DNA of 64,000 nucleotides from positions 372,001 through 436,000 of the forward strand of contig JADJXQ010000001.1 in NCBI GenBank assembly GCA_016710335.1, written 5' to 3'. This DNA is from Rhodospirillales bacterium (GTDB lineage: Bacteria; Pseudomonadota; Alphaproteobacteria; Rhodospirillales; Defluviicoccaceae). The translations under genes and the position numbers were made by a program. The notes below the pieces were generated by a model. The model did no database searches. It worked only from the letters and a program-made list of their open reading frames with translations, and had not been told where the DNA came from. This document shows, piece after piece, positions 48,658 through 56,746 of this stretch. Position 1 is the first letter of the stretch; each line of letters starts with the position of its first letter.

Positions 48658-51103
48658 GTTCTACAACCCCTACCAGTTCATCCCGGTGGGCGAGACGGGC
48701 AACCCAGACGCACCGTGGCCGCTTGGAGAAGGGCCGCCGAAGGCGGACGACTTCCGTCAGGCCAGGGAGGCCTTTACCGGCAGCCGGTTCTCCCATGCCA
48801 GCTACGCAACCGGGAAGGATATCTGGCACGGCCGCATCATCTGCCGGCTCAGCCTCAAGGACCCGGTCTTCATCGGCGCCGACCGCTACCGCGAGAAGCT
48901 TCCCGACGGCAAGGACGAAGACGGCAACGACAAGACGAAAGACGGCTACGCCGTCATCGCGCCATTCATGCTGGGAAGCGAGCCGGCGGTCCCGGCCTCC
49001 AGCCTCCGCGGCCTGATCTCCTCCCTCGCAGAGGCCGCCAGCGGCTCCGCGCTCCGCGTCCTCCACAACCGGCGCCCGGTCAGCTACCGGCAGCCGCATC
49101 AAAAAGCACTCTCTGCGATAGGCATGATCGTCGAGGATTCTTCCTGCGATAGCGGGTTTGCATTGAAACCGCTGACTTTGCCGTTCGTCGAATACCGGAG
49201 TGATGATGGTGGGCGGCAAACAATCTCGTTTCGGGAAAAACAGGAGCTGTGGAGCAAGGCGTTCCGGAATTATGCGAACCTGCGTGTCTATTTGCGCCGT
49301 CGGCTCTCCGTCAAGAAACAGACCGACCGGTACCTGATGCAAGCGTTTCGTGGCGACAGCTTTCCGGAAAATGGAGTCGTTGATTGGTCCTTCGATCCGA
49401 AGCGTCAAGGCCATTTGCTGCTCGGCCAGTACGCGACCGATGAGTGGCCGGTAGAAGAAAAAGGCTTGTGTAAACAGGAGAGGAATCAGGGTGCATGGCG
49501 TTGGCCACAGGTGCGAAGATCAGCAAACATTCCTGATGGCTGGGTTTCTGGATTCGTGCGGGTCCTCTATCACGACAGTCGCAAAATCGAAACGGGTAGG
49601 CATTACGAAATTTTCGTACCCGCGCCGGAGGACTTGACTTGTCAGATATCTCTGCCGATCACCACCAAGGCAGTCGCCAATTTCTACGCGCTGGCCGGAG
49701 AAAGAGGGCGCACGAACAAGGACGATGCTTCGGTTTATGAGCGACTGCCGTTCACGCCGGTACATTCCAGGGGCGAAATGCAACTCGACCACGATGGTGA
49801 GAACGAGATCCGACTTCGCACAGGGCAGCTTGTTTATTTCGATGTAAATGCAGGACGAGATAGCAGTACGGCGGCGCAAAGGGGTGACGAAGAGCCACTG
49901 CCGGTGGTCTCCGCCGTTTCGTTCTCGTCGATCTGGCGGGGGCTGGTGATCAAAAATCCCGAGTCCGACAAGTCCGACCCCCACATCGCCGGGACGTGGG
50001 ACTTCTTTCGCAAGTACAAGCGCGACGGCAAGGAGGGCGAATACCTGCCCTTCAACAGCGATCGAGAGACGATCAGCCCGGCGGAGTGGATGTTCGGGTT
50101 CGTCAGCGAGGACGGGGCCGGCGAGCAGGCGGACGAAGAGAAGGCAGCGCAGCATGTGGCCTACGCCGGGCGGGTGCGGATTTCGGCGGCGCGGCTTGCT
50201 GAGACGCCCGGCTCGGCCGACGACGTGTTCCTCGGCGGCGACTACACGCCGCAATCACCGCAGGATACCGAACATTCGACGTGTTCTCGCCCCAGGCTCG
50301 TCCGCCTCAAGACCCTGGCGGAGCCGAAGCCGCCGAGCCCGGCGATTTACTTCAAGCCGGACGGCAACAAGCCGATCGCCAAGCATGACTTGAACACCGA
50401 TGACCGGCCCAACGGTCGCAAGGTGTACCTCCACCGCGACCTCAACGGCGGCGACCTACAGCCGTGGAAGACCGAGCACCCGGACGAAAACGAGCGGCTA
50501 AAGAACGCGGTGCGGCCGCTGGACCCGCAAGCGTGCCATGAGCACGGTGACTTCTGGTTCCATGTGGACTTCGACAACCTTAGCGAGGCGGAACTGGACC
50601 TGCTCTGCTTCGCCTTGCATCCGAGCGACGAGTTCCGGCACAAGCTCGGCATGGGCAAGCCGATCGGCCTCGGCAAGGTGCACATCGAGCCGGTGGCACT
50701 CTTCTGCATCGACCGCGCCGCGCGCTACGGCAACGGCGCCGACGTGTTTGCGCAGGCGCGGTATGCCGAAGCTTGGCTTAAGGGGGACCATCTCCCCGAC
50801 CGCCTGTACTCTAGCGAGGCCGCTGCCGCACAGACGACCCTGAAAAGCTGCGTCGAGCGGGCGAAGAAACATGCCGAGCGCCTTGAGAAGCGGTATCCGG
50901 ACGCGCACCGGGCCATCATGCTGACCGGCGATCCGGACAAGCTGAAGGCCGGAGTTCCGGTGCATTATCCGCTCCGCCGCGATCAGAACGACCCGGAGCA
51001 GGAAACCTTCAAGTGGTTCGTCCAGAACACGAAGACCGACCCCCAGTGCCTCGACCCCATCAAGGCTGATCAGCCCGGCCTGTACCCCTTGAAGCGCAAC
51101 TGA
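48644..51103 (+). CDS. Large RAMP-superfamily protein, TIGR03986-like
   Basis: An 819-aa protein whose ATG (after GGGAGGGG) overlaps the previous gene by 14 bases. The N-terminal RAMP block has AVPASSLRGLISSLAEAA after a long loop. The C-terminal part has KLGMGKPIGLGKVHIEPVAL, the Gly-rich signature of the TIGR03986 CRISPR RAMP family. About 450 residues between are of unclear fold. It is the probable end-capping or Csm5/Cmr6-like subunit of the complex. Codon use in 49.1-49.9 kb is less GC-rich than in the neighbours. Confidence 0.75.
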   Translation: MAQDEFYNPYQFIPVGETGNPDAPWPLGEGPPKADDFRQAREAFTGSRFSHASYATGKDIWHGRIICRLSLKDPVFIGADRYREKLPDGKDEDGNDKTKDGYAVIAPFMLGSEPAVPASSLRGLISSLAEAASGSALRVLHNRRPVSYRQPHQKALSAIGMIVEDSSCDSGFALKPLTLPFVEYRSDDGGRQTISFREKQELWSKAFRNYANLRVYLRRRLSVKKQTDRYLMQAFRGDSFPENGVVDWSFDPKRQGHLLLGQYATDEWPVEEKGLCKQERNQGAWRWPQVRRSANIPDGWVSGFVRVLYHDSRKIETGRHYEIFVPAPEDLTCQISLPITTKAVANFYALAGERGRTNKDDASVYERLPFTPVHSRGEMQLDHDGENEIRLRTGQLVYFDVNAGRDSSTAAQRGDEEPLPVVSAVSFSSIWRGLVIKNPESDKSDPHIAGTWDFFRKYKRDGKEGEYLPFNSDRETISPAEWMFGFVSEDGAGEQADEEKAAQHVAYAGRVRISAARLAETPGSADDVFLGGDYTPQSPQDTEHSTCSRPRLVRLKTLAEPKPPSPAIYFKPDGNKPIAKHDLNTDDRPNGRKVYLHRDLNGGDLQPWKTEHPDENERLKNAVRPLDPQACHEHGDFWFHVDFDNLSEAELDLLCFALHPSDEFRHKLGMGKPIGLGKVHIEPVALFCIDRAARYGNGADVFAQARYAEAWLKGDHLPDRLYSSEAAAAQTTLKSCVERAKKHAERLEKRYPDAHRAIMLTGDPDKLKAGVPVHYPLRRDQNDPEQETFKWFVQNTKTDPQCLDPIKADQPGLYPLKRN

Positions 51104-51106
51104 TCG

Positions 51107-51913
51107 ATGACCCCGCCGCCCGCCCGCCTCCATTTCTTCCTCGGCGGAGCGGATCTTGAGATGGAGGCGATTGCCGGTCTCCTCGCCCGTCACGCGCCGG
51201 GGCGGTACACCGACAAGGGGCTGGCCTGGGGCGCCGGCATCTCGGACTACGCCGACGAGATCCGGGCGGCGCTCGGGCGCGGCGAGACGCCGGTGCTGGT
51301 GGAACTGGCCGACGACCTCCCGTCGGACGCGATCGACCGGGCGCGCACCATCGTCGTCGACCACCACGGGCCGCGGGCGGGCGCCGACAGGCCGTCGTCG
51401 CTGGAGCAGGTGTTCCGCCTGCTCGGCCGGCCTCGCCACGAATGGACCCGCGAATACCAGCTGATCGCCGCCAACGACATCGGCCACGTCGCCGCGATGC
51501 GGGCGCTGCAGCCGCCGGCCACGGCCGAGGAGATGCGGGAAATCCGCGCACGCGACCGCCGCGCGCAGGGTCTGACCGAAGCCGAAGAACGGGCGGCCGA
51601 GGCAGCGGTGGCGGAGCGCGCCGTCACCGGGCGCCTCACCGCCGTCACCGTCCCCGGCAACCGCGCGTCCGCCGTCGCCGACCGCATGGAGCCGCTCCTG
51701 GGCGGGCCCGGCTTCGACGCGCTCATGGTGGCGATGGCGGACGAGATGGCGGTGTTCGCCGACGGCGACACCATCCGCTGGCTCTCCGAACGGGTGCCGG
51801 GAAGCTGGTCCGGGGGCGCCCTGCCGGGGCGCGGCTTCTGGGGCGCGCACCTGCCGCCGGGCCCGGAGCGCGACCGCCTGATCGCCGGGCTCCGAGCCCG
51901 CCTCGCCGACTGA
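51107..51913 (+). CDS. DHH-family phosphoesterase, candidate signal-degrading enzyme
   Basis: A 268-aa protein three bases after the last RAMP gene. DHH-superfamily motifs are in order: motif I GGADLEMEA (Asp16, Glu18), motif II VELADDLP, motif III VVDHHG (Asp85-His86-His87) and motif IV AANDIGH (Asp124), plus a Gly/His-rich C-terminal SGGALPGRGFWGAH that may be a DHHA1-like substrate clamp. DHH enzymes split small phosphodiesters such as nanoRNA and cyclic di-AMP; in CorA-type type III systems a DHH enzyme (NrN) degrades the SAM-AMP signal. Its place in the cas10 operon suggests it shuts off a signal made by Cas10. The motif I spacing is not canonical, so substrate is open. Confidence 0.7.
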   Translation: MTPPPARLHFFLGGADLEMEAIAGLLARHAPGRYTDKGLAWGAGISDYADEIRAALGRGETPVLVELADDLPSDAIDRARTIVVDHHGPRAGADRPSSLEQVFRLLGRPRHEWTREYQLIAANDIGHVAAMRALQPPATAEEMREIRARDRRAQGLTEAEERAAEAAVAERAVTGRLTAVTVPGNRASAVADRMEPLLGGPGFDALMVAMADEMAVFADGDTIRWLSERVPGSWSGGALPGRGFWGAHLPPGPERDRLIAGLRARLAD

Positions 51914-51944
51914 TTCCGGTCGTCCCGACGGCGACCCGACGCCG

Positions 51945-52229
51945 TCAGGACGGGCGAGTGTCCGTAAGCGCCCGCTCGATCGCTTCCCGGATGAACCGCT
52001 GATACGGCACGCCCCGCGCTCTCGCCCTCTCCTTCACCGCCGCAAGCAGGGGCGCCGGCAGCCGCATGTTGACGCGGGCCGACTTCGGCTCGAACTCGAA
52101 GGCGGCCGGCTTGAACCCGGACAGGTCGTACCGGCTGAGATCCGCGTTCTCCACGAAGCGTTCCGCCTCGTCATCGCTGGCGAAGCGGGGAAGAGGCTTA
52201 AGCGGCTCAAGCTTGGTCTCGTCGCTCAT
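51945..52229 (-). CDS. brnA: BrnA-like antitoxin
   Basis: A 94-aa protein. The N-terminal half (MSDETKLEPLKPLPRF, then DDEAERFVENADLSRYDLS) is the toxin-binding region, and the C-terminal half (RVNMRLPAPLLAAVKERARA) a ribbon-helix-helix DNA-binding domain. It neutralises BrnT and represses the operon. It overlaps the toxin gene, which lies upstream on the same strand. Confidence 0.85.
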   Translation of the reverse strand: MSDETKLEPLKPLPRFASDDEAERFVENADLSRYDLSGFKPAAFEFEPKSARVNMRLPAPLLAAVKERARARGVPYQRFIREAIERALTDTRPS

Positions 52230-52510
52230 AGTGCTCCACCTCCTTCCGATGCATGTGGCGGGCGCTGATCGGGCGGATCCAGGTCTCGTCGTCCGTTCGC
52301 CGCAGGGTGAACGCCACCAAGATCCAGCGCCCGGCGTCGGTCGCGCCGATGGCGAGAAAGCGCTCCTCGTCGACGGAGTGCCGCGGGTCGGGATAGACGG
52401 CGGGTTGGCCGCGGAGCAGCCCTTCCGACCTCTGCCTGCGCGACGCCGTGCTTGCCGCACTTCGGCCAATTGCCGTCGTCCCATTGCACTCCCGCCACCG
52501 GAACACGCAT
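52207..52510 (-). pseudogene. brnT: BrnT-like toxin, frameshifted
   Basis: The C-terminal part (PDPRHSVDEERFLAIGATDAG and ISARHMHRKEVEHYE in one frame) is a BrnT ribonuclease toxin. The expected N-terminus, MRVPVAGVQWDDGNWPKCGKHGV, lies in a different frame opening at 52510. The two frames meet around 52425 at GAGGTCGGAAGG, where removing one base would give a continuous E-V-E-G-L-L reading. Either the toxin is broken, leaving an orphan antitoxin, or there is a one-base read error. Restored, it would be about 100 aa, normal for BrnT. Confidence 0.75.
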
Positions 52511-52574
52511 GCCATGAGCGTGCGCAATGTATGTACAGATGTCAACGCATCATGACTGCACCTGAAAGGACCCG

Positions 52575-52610
52575 GTTTTCACCGCGGGCGCAATGGGCGC
52601 GGTAGGTTAC
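52575..52610 (-). repeat. Orphan degenerate CRISPR repeat
   Basis: A 36-base sequence, GTTTTCACCGCGGGCGCAATG then GGCGCGGTAGGTTAC, identical in its first 21 bases to the repeat of array 2 and diverged in the last third. It lies 492 bp left of the first recognisable array-2 repeat and in the same orientation. It is probably the ancient end of array 2, separated by later insertion or spacer decay. Confidence 0.85.
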
Positions 52611-52733
52611 ATGAGCGGCATCGTGCCGCTCGCTATGGCAACAAAGACGGAGAAGGGCATGATCGAGCCACTCTACGTTGAGGCCGGGCTGTTGCTTATG
52701 CTTGCACTTCTGAAGGTTTGGCAAGCGATGTAG
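52611..52733 (+). CDS. Small hydrophobic peptide beside the orphan repeat
   Basis: A 40-codon frame from an ATG that directly follows the orphan repeat, or 24 codons from the ATG at 52659, which has GGAGAAGG at a good distance. The shorter product, MIEPLYVEAGLLLMLALLKV and a few more residues, is one membrane helix. Small single-helix peptides can be toxins or regulators. No homologue is recognised and the call rests only on the ribosome site and composition. Confidence 0.35.
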   Translation: MSGIVPLAMATKTEKGMIEPLYVEAGLLLMLALLKVWQAM

Positions 52734-53102
52734 CGGTCATGGCAGGTCCCGGCGGCCAAAGCGGCTACCGGGACCAAATTCCCAGTACTGCAGCCGGCTT
52801 TGGCCGGAAAAGCAACAGGTTTGTCCCCGGAGACCAATCGTAAAGTCATGAAATCGCTGATTTTGTGGCAAGACCGCGGCAAGGAATGTATTCATATGTA
52901 TGCAAATGTCAGCATGCTGTGGTGGTGGCCGGTCTGGCCGCGCAAGAGAACATAGCAAGTACATAGACGTCGCGGAAGCTCGGATCAAGCCCGCAGCGCC
53001 GCCGCCGCTGCTCTGGATCGCCACGCCCCCTCGCGGGGGCTCGCGATGACGATCTCATCGCAACGCCGAGCTTCTGATCCCTGATGCCTGACATCTGTCA
53101 TC
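52734..53102. other. Non-coding region between small peptide and array 2
   Basis: About 370 bp with lower GC than the surroundings and no convincing gene. It may include decayed spacers from the old end of array 2; no further repeat copies are visible between 52611 and 53102. Confidence 0.4.
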
Positions 53103-54424
53103 TGGACCGCCGCGGGCGCAAGGCACGCGGGCAGTAACAAATTGCACATGTGCCAAAGGAGGAAGACATGTCTTCATATATAGTTTTCACCGCGGGCGCA
53201 ATGCACGCGGGCAGTAACTCACCATTGAACGAACTGCGCTGCTCAAGGGTTTTCACCGCGGGCGCAATGCATGCGGGCAGTAACTTACCAACGAAGCGGT
53301 CTTCTTCACGAAGCCGAATGAGTTTTCACCGCGGGCGCAATGCATGCGGGCAGTAACAACTGTATTGAACAACAGCCTGATATTACATTCTTCTTTGAAG
53401 TAGTTTTCACCGCGGGCGCAATGCATGCGGGCAGTAACAGCGCAACGAGTGCGCCTCGTACGAGGCATACGTTTTCACCGCGGGCGCAATGCATGCGGGC
53501 AGTAACGACCTAGTTACGCTCATCCAAACACTAGAACGTTTTCACCGCGGGCGCAATGCATGCGGGCAGTAACGGGCGAACAGCGACAGCTCCTCGACAA
53601 GGACGAGGTAAGTTTTCACCGCGGGCGCAATGCATGCGGGCAGTAACTCACGTACACGGCTTAACAATGGAGGTGACTATGGGTTTTCACCGCGGGCGCA
53701 ATGCACGCGGGCAGTAACAGTCATGCAAAAGAAACAGACACACCGGCTACAGTTGTTTTCACCGCGGGCGCAATGCACGCGGGCAGTAACAGGAACGCAA
53801 CCTAGCTAGTATGGGAGATTACTAATGTGTTTTCACCGCGGGCGCAATGCACGCGGGCAGTAACTTGCGCGATTTGGACGTCGAACCGTTTGTGTTTTCA
53901 CCGCGGGCGCAATGCACGCGGGCAGTAACGATGCATCAACTTTTAGGGGTAGTACAGTGGATCAGAATGTTTTCACCGCGGGCGCAATGCACGCGGGCAG
54001 TAACATGACGACACAATCGATCACGTCCATTACCGATGGTTTCACCGCGGGCGCAATGCACGCGGGCAGTAACCCCCCGTTCCTTCCATACAAGACTACG
54101 GCCCCGTCAGTTTTCACCGCGGGCGCAATGCACGCGGGCAGTAACTTGAAGAGGTACGACGAATTTCAATCGGATTTCCCGGGGTAGTTTTCACCGCGGG
54201 CGCAATGCACGCGGGCAGTAACGCTGTTCTGCAAAGACGCTGTGCTCGCGCTGTGTTTTCACCGCGGGCGCAATGCACGCGGGCAGTAACGTACCTATAC
54301 AGCACTGGTGTGACCGGCAGGTTTTCACCGCGGGCGCAATGCACGCGGGCAGTAACCAACTTTCCAGGAGGCGACAATGGGTCGAAGTGTTTTCACCGCG
54401 GGCGCAATGCACGCGGGCAGTAAC
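53103..54424 (-). CRISPR. CRISPR array 2, 19 repeats
   Basis: The plus-strand repeat starts GTTTTCACCGCGGGCG and ends GCGGGCAGTAAC; reversed, it equals the array-1 repeat except for A instead of C at position 4. Repeats start at 53103 (degenerate), 53183, 53249, 53322, 53403, 53471, 53538, 53612, 53683, 53755, 53829, 53894, 53969, 54038, 54110, 54187, 54255, 54321 and 54389. The 18 spacers are 29-45 bases. The left end is degenerate and the right end abuts a conserved leader next to RT-Cas1, so transcription is leftward. Repeats 3-8 share a CATGCGGG variant where the others have CACGCGGG. Confidence 0.98.
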
Positions 54425-54570
54425 TTACCCCCTTGCAGGCCCCTGCGCAAGCCGTAATTTTCGGGGCGGTTTCCACGGATAAAGCCCTCCAAGCGTTGCG
54501 TCACGCGAGAAAACCCGATACTATAAAAAATATCGCGTTATCACAAGCGTTTATGATATCCACGGATGAT
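54425..54570 (-). promoter_or_regulatory. Leader and candidate promoter of array 2
   Basis: On the minus strand the leader has ATCCGTGGAAACCGCC starting exactly 56 bases before the first repeat, and an outer ATCATCCGTGGA 87 bp further out, as in array 1. It ends AAGGGGGTAA. Between the two motifs lies an AT-rich stretch with a possible -35 (TTGTGA, 54546-54541) and -10 (TAGTAT, 54523-54518) 17 bp apart. The outer motif overlaps the ATG at 54566 of the divergent RT-Cas1 gene. Confidence 0.65.
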
Positions 54571-56713
54571 TGGGCAATCGCCTTCCCTGTTCGCCAGCGT
54601 CTGCAGCGCCCACACCCTGACCATGGGGTGGGCGAAGGTGAGGGCCAACAAGGGCGGGCCGGGCGGCGACGGCGAGACGTTGTGGGACTTTCGCGCCCAG
54701 GCCGGACCACGCATCGAGCGCCTCGCGCGGGAGCTGATGGGCGGGGACTACCGGCCGGGACCGCTCCGGGCGGTGGACGTGCCGAAGCGGAGCGGCGGCA
54801 CCCGCACGCTCTCGATCCCCTGCGTCGTCGACCGGGTGGCGCAGACGGCGGCGGCGATGGTGCTGGGCCCGGTGCTGGAGCCGGAGTTCGAGGACTCCAG
54901 CTTCGCCTACCGCCCGGGGCGGTCGGTGGAGCGGGCGGTGGCGCGGGTCTCGGCGCTCTACCGCGACGGCTACCGCTACGTGGTCGACGGCGACATCCGC
55001 GCCTACTTCGACAGCATCCCGCACGCGCCGCTGGTCGCGCGCCTGGAAGCGATCGTCGACGATGAACGCCTGATCGACCTGATCGAGCTGTGGCTGGAGG
55101 GCTTCGACGAGGACGGCGTCGGCATCCCCCAGGGCTCGCCGATCTCGCCGCTGCTCGCCAACCTCTACCTGGACGCGGTCGACGAACGGATCGAGAGGCG
55201 GGGCGTGCGGCTGGTGCGCTATGCCGACGATTTCGTGTTGTTGTGCCGGAGCGAGAGCCGCGCCGCGGGGGCGCTGGAGCGGATGGCGGCGCTGCTCGCC
55301 GAGCACGGCCTGGAGCTGCACCCGGAGAAGACCCGCATCGTCCGCTTCGAGAACGGGTTCACCTTCCTCGGCCGGCTGTTCGTGCGCTCGCTGGTGGTCA
55401 AGACCGATCCCGACGAGGCGGCGCCGGAAGTTGCCGCAAGCGAGCCGGATCCGCCGTGGAACGACGCCGCAGTGGCGGAGGAGCGGCCGCCGGGGGACGT
55501 CGTGCCGTTTCCGATGCCGGCAGCGGCGGCGAACGCCGGCGTGGCGGAGCCGGAGGAGCCGCCGGAGCCGGTGGTGACGATCCCCAGGGAGGTCAGCGGT
55601 TCTGCGGCGGTCGCATCGGCCGCGCACGCGCCTGCGGAACCCCCAGCGGAGCCGCCGCCGGCCGACCTGCGCGCGGAGCTTGGCGCCGCGCCGCACGGCC
55701 GCTTCGCGCCGATCCTGGCGCCGCTCTACGTGATGGAGAGCGGCCGGAGGATCGATCTCAGGAACGAGGCGCTCGTTGTGCTGGAGGGCGAGGTCGAGTT
55801 GCTGGCGCTGCCGCCGGGCCGGGTCGACCGCATCGAGGTCGGGCCCTACGTCGAGATCGCGCAAGCCGCGATCCGCCAAGCGATGGCGTGGCGGATTCCG
55901 GTGGCGATGGTGGACGGGCACGGCGAGGCGATCGGCAGCATCGAGCCGAAGCTCGTCCGCCGTGCCGGGCTGCACCTGGCACAGGCCGGGTGCGTGCTCG
56001 ATCCCGCGCGGAGGCTTGCGCTGGCGCGGATCCTGGTCGAAGGGCGGCTGCGCAGCCAGCAGAAGAAACTCAAGAAGCTCAACCAGGACGCGCACGTGGA
56101 GCGGGTGGAGGACGCCGCAGAGGAAATATTCCGGCTGTCGCGGCGGGCGGCGCACGGCGACGGCGTCGACCAAGTGATGGGCTTCGAGGGGGCGGCGACG
56201 CGGCGCTACTGGCCGGCCCTCGGGGCGCTTCTCAAGCACGGCTGGCGGCTCGGCAAGCGCACCCGCCGGCCGCCGGCCGACGCCGTCAACGCGGTGATCT
56301 CGTGGTTGTCGGCGATGCTGACCCGCGACGTCCACGCGCTGGTGCTGCGCCGCGGCCTCCACCCCGGATTCGCGGCGCTGCACGGCTCCTACGACGGCCA
56401 CGACGGCGCCCTCTACGACGTGGTCGAGGAGTTCCGGGCGCCGCTGGCGGAGGGTCCGGCGGTGGGAATGTTCAACCGGCGCCGGCTGCGCGAGGAGCAC
56501 TTCTACGTCGATGGCGAGGGCCGCGTGCGGATCAACCGGCAGGGGCGGACGGTGGTGATCCGGGCTTACGAGGCGGGGCTCGACCGGGAGATCAAGAGCC
56601 AGTGGCGGGACGGCCGGACCACGTGGCGAGGCGTGATGGAGGAGCAGGTCGACGCCTACGCCCGCCACATGCTGGGCGAGGAAACGTATCGCCCTTACGA
56701 TCTCGACTACTGA
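54566..56713 (+). CDS. cas1: Reverse transcriptase-Cas1 fusion
   Basis: A 715-aa fusion that copies and integrates new spacers and can use RNA as source. The RT domain (about 20-280) has LSIPCVVDRVAQTAAA, domain A VDGDIRAYFDSIPH with the first Asp, GIPQGSPISPLLANL, and the catalytic YADD with Asp221-Asp222. A Pro/Glu/Ala-rich linker (about 285-375) joins it to Cas1 (about 380-715), which has MGFEGAATRRYW, LHPGFAALHG and VEEFRAP as metal-binding blocks. There is no N-terminal Cas6 domain; Cas6 is separate. The start may instead be the ATG at 54623 (MGWAKVRANKGG), since 54566 overlaps the leader motif of array 2. Confidence 0.95.
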   Translation: MIGQSPSLFASVCSAHTLTMGWAKVRANKGGPGGDGETLWDFRAQAGPRIERLARELMGGDYRPGPLRAVDVPKRSGGTRTLSIPCVVDRVAQTAAAMVLGPVLEPEFEDSSFAYRPGRSVERAVARVSALYRDGYRYVVDGDIRAYFDSIPHAPLVARLEAIVDDERLIDLIELWLEGFDEDGVGIPQGSPISPLLANLYLDAVDERIERRGVRLVRYADDFVLLCRSESRAAGALERMAALLAEHGLELHPEKTRIVRFENGFTFLGRLFVRSLVVKTDPDEAAPEVAASEPDPPWNDAAVAEERPPGDVVPFPMPAAAANAGVAEPEEPPEPVVTIPREVSGSAAVASAAHAPAEPPAEPPPADLRAELGAAPHGRFAPILAPLYVMESGRRIDLRNEALVVLEGEVELLALPPGRVDRIEVGPYVEIAQAAIRQAMAWRIPVAMVDGHGEAIGSIEPKLVRRAGLHLAQAGCVLDPARRLALARILVEGRLRSQQKKLKKLNQDAHVERVEDAAEEIFRLSRRAAHGDGVDQVMGFEGAATRRYWPALGALLKHGWRLGKRTRRPPADAVNAVISWLSAMLTRDVHALVLRRGLHPGFAALHGSYDGHDGALYDVVEEFRAPLAEGPAVGMFNRRRLREEHFYVDGEGRVRINRQGRTVVIRAYEAGLDREIKSQWRDGRTTWRGVMEEQVDAYARHMLGEETYRPYDLDY

Positions 56714-56746
56714 CCGGGCGGGACGACCTAAGAGGGAGGACGAGGA

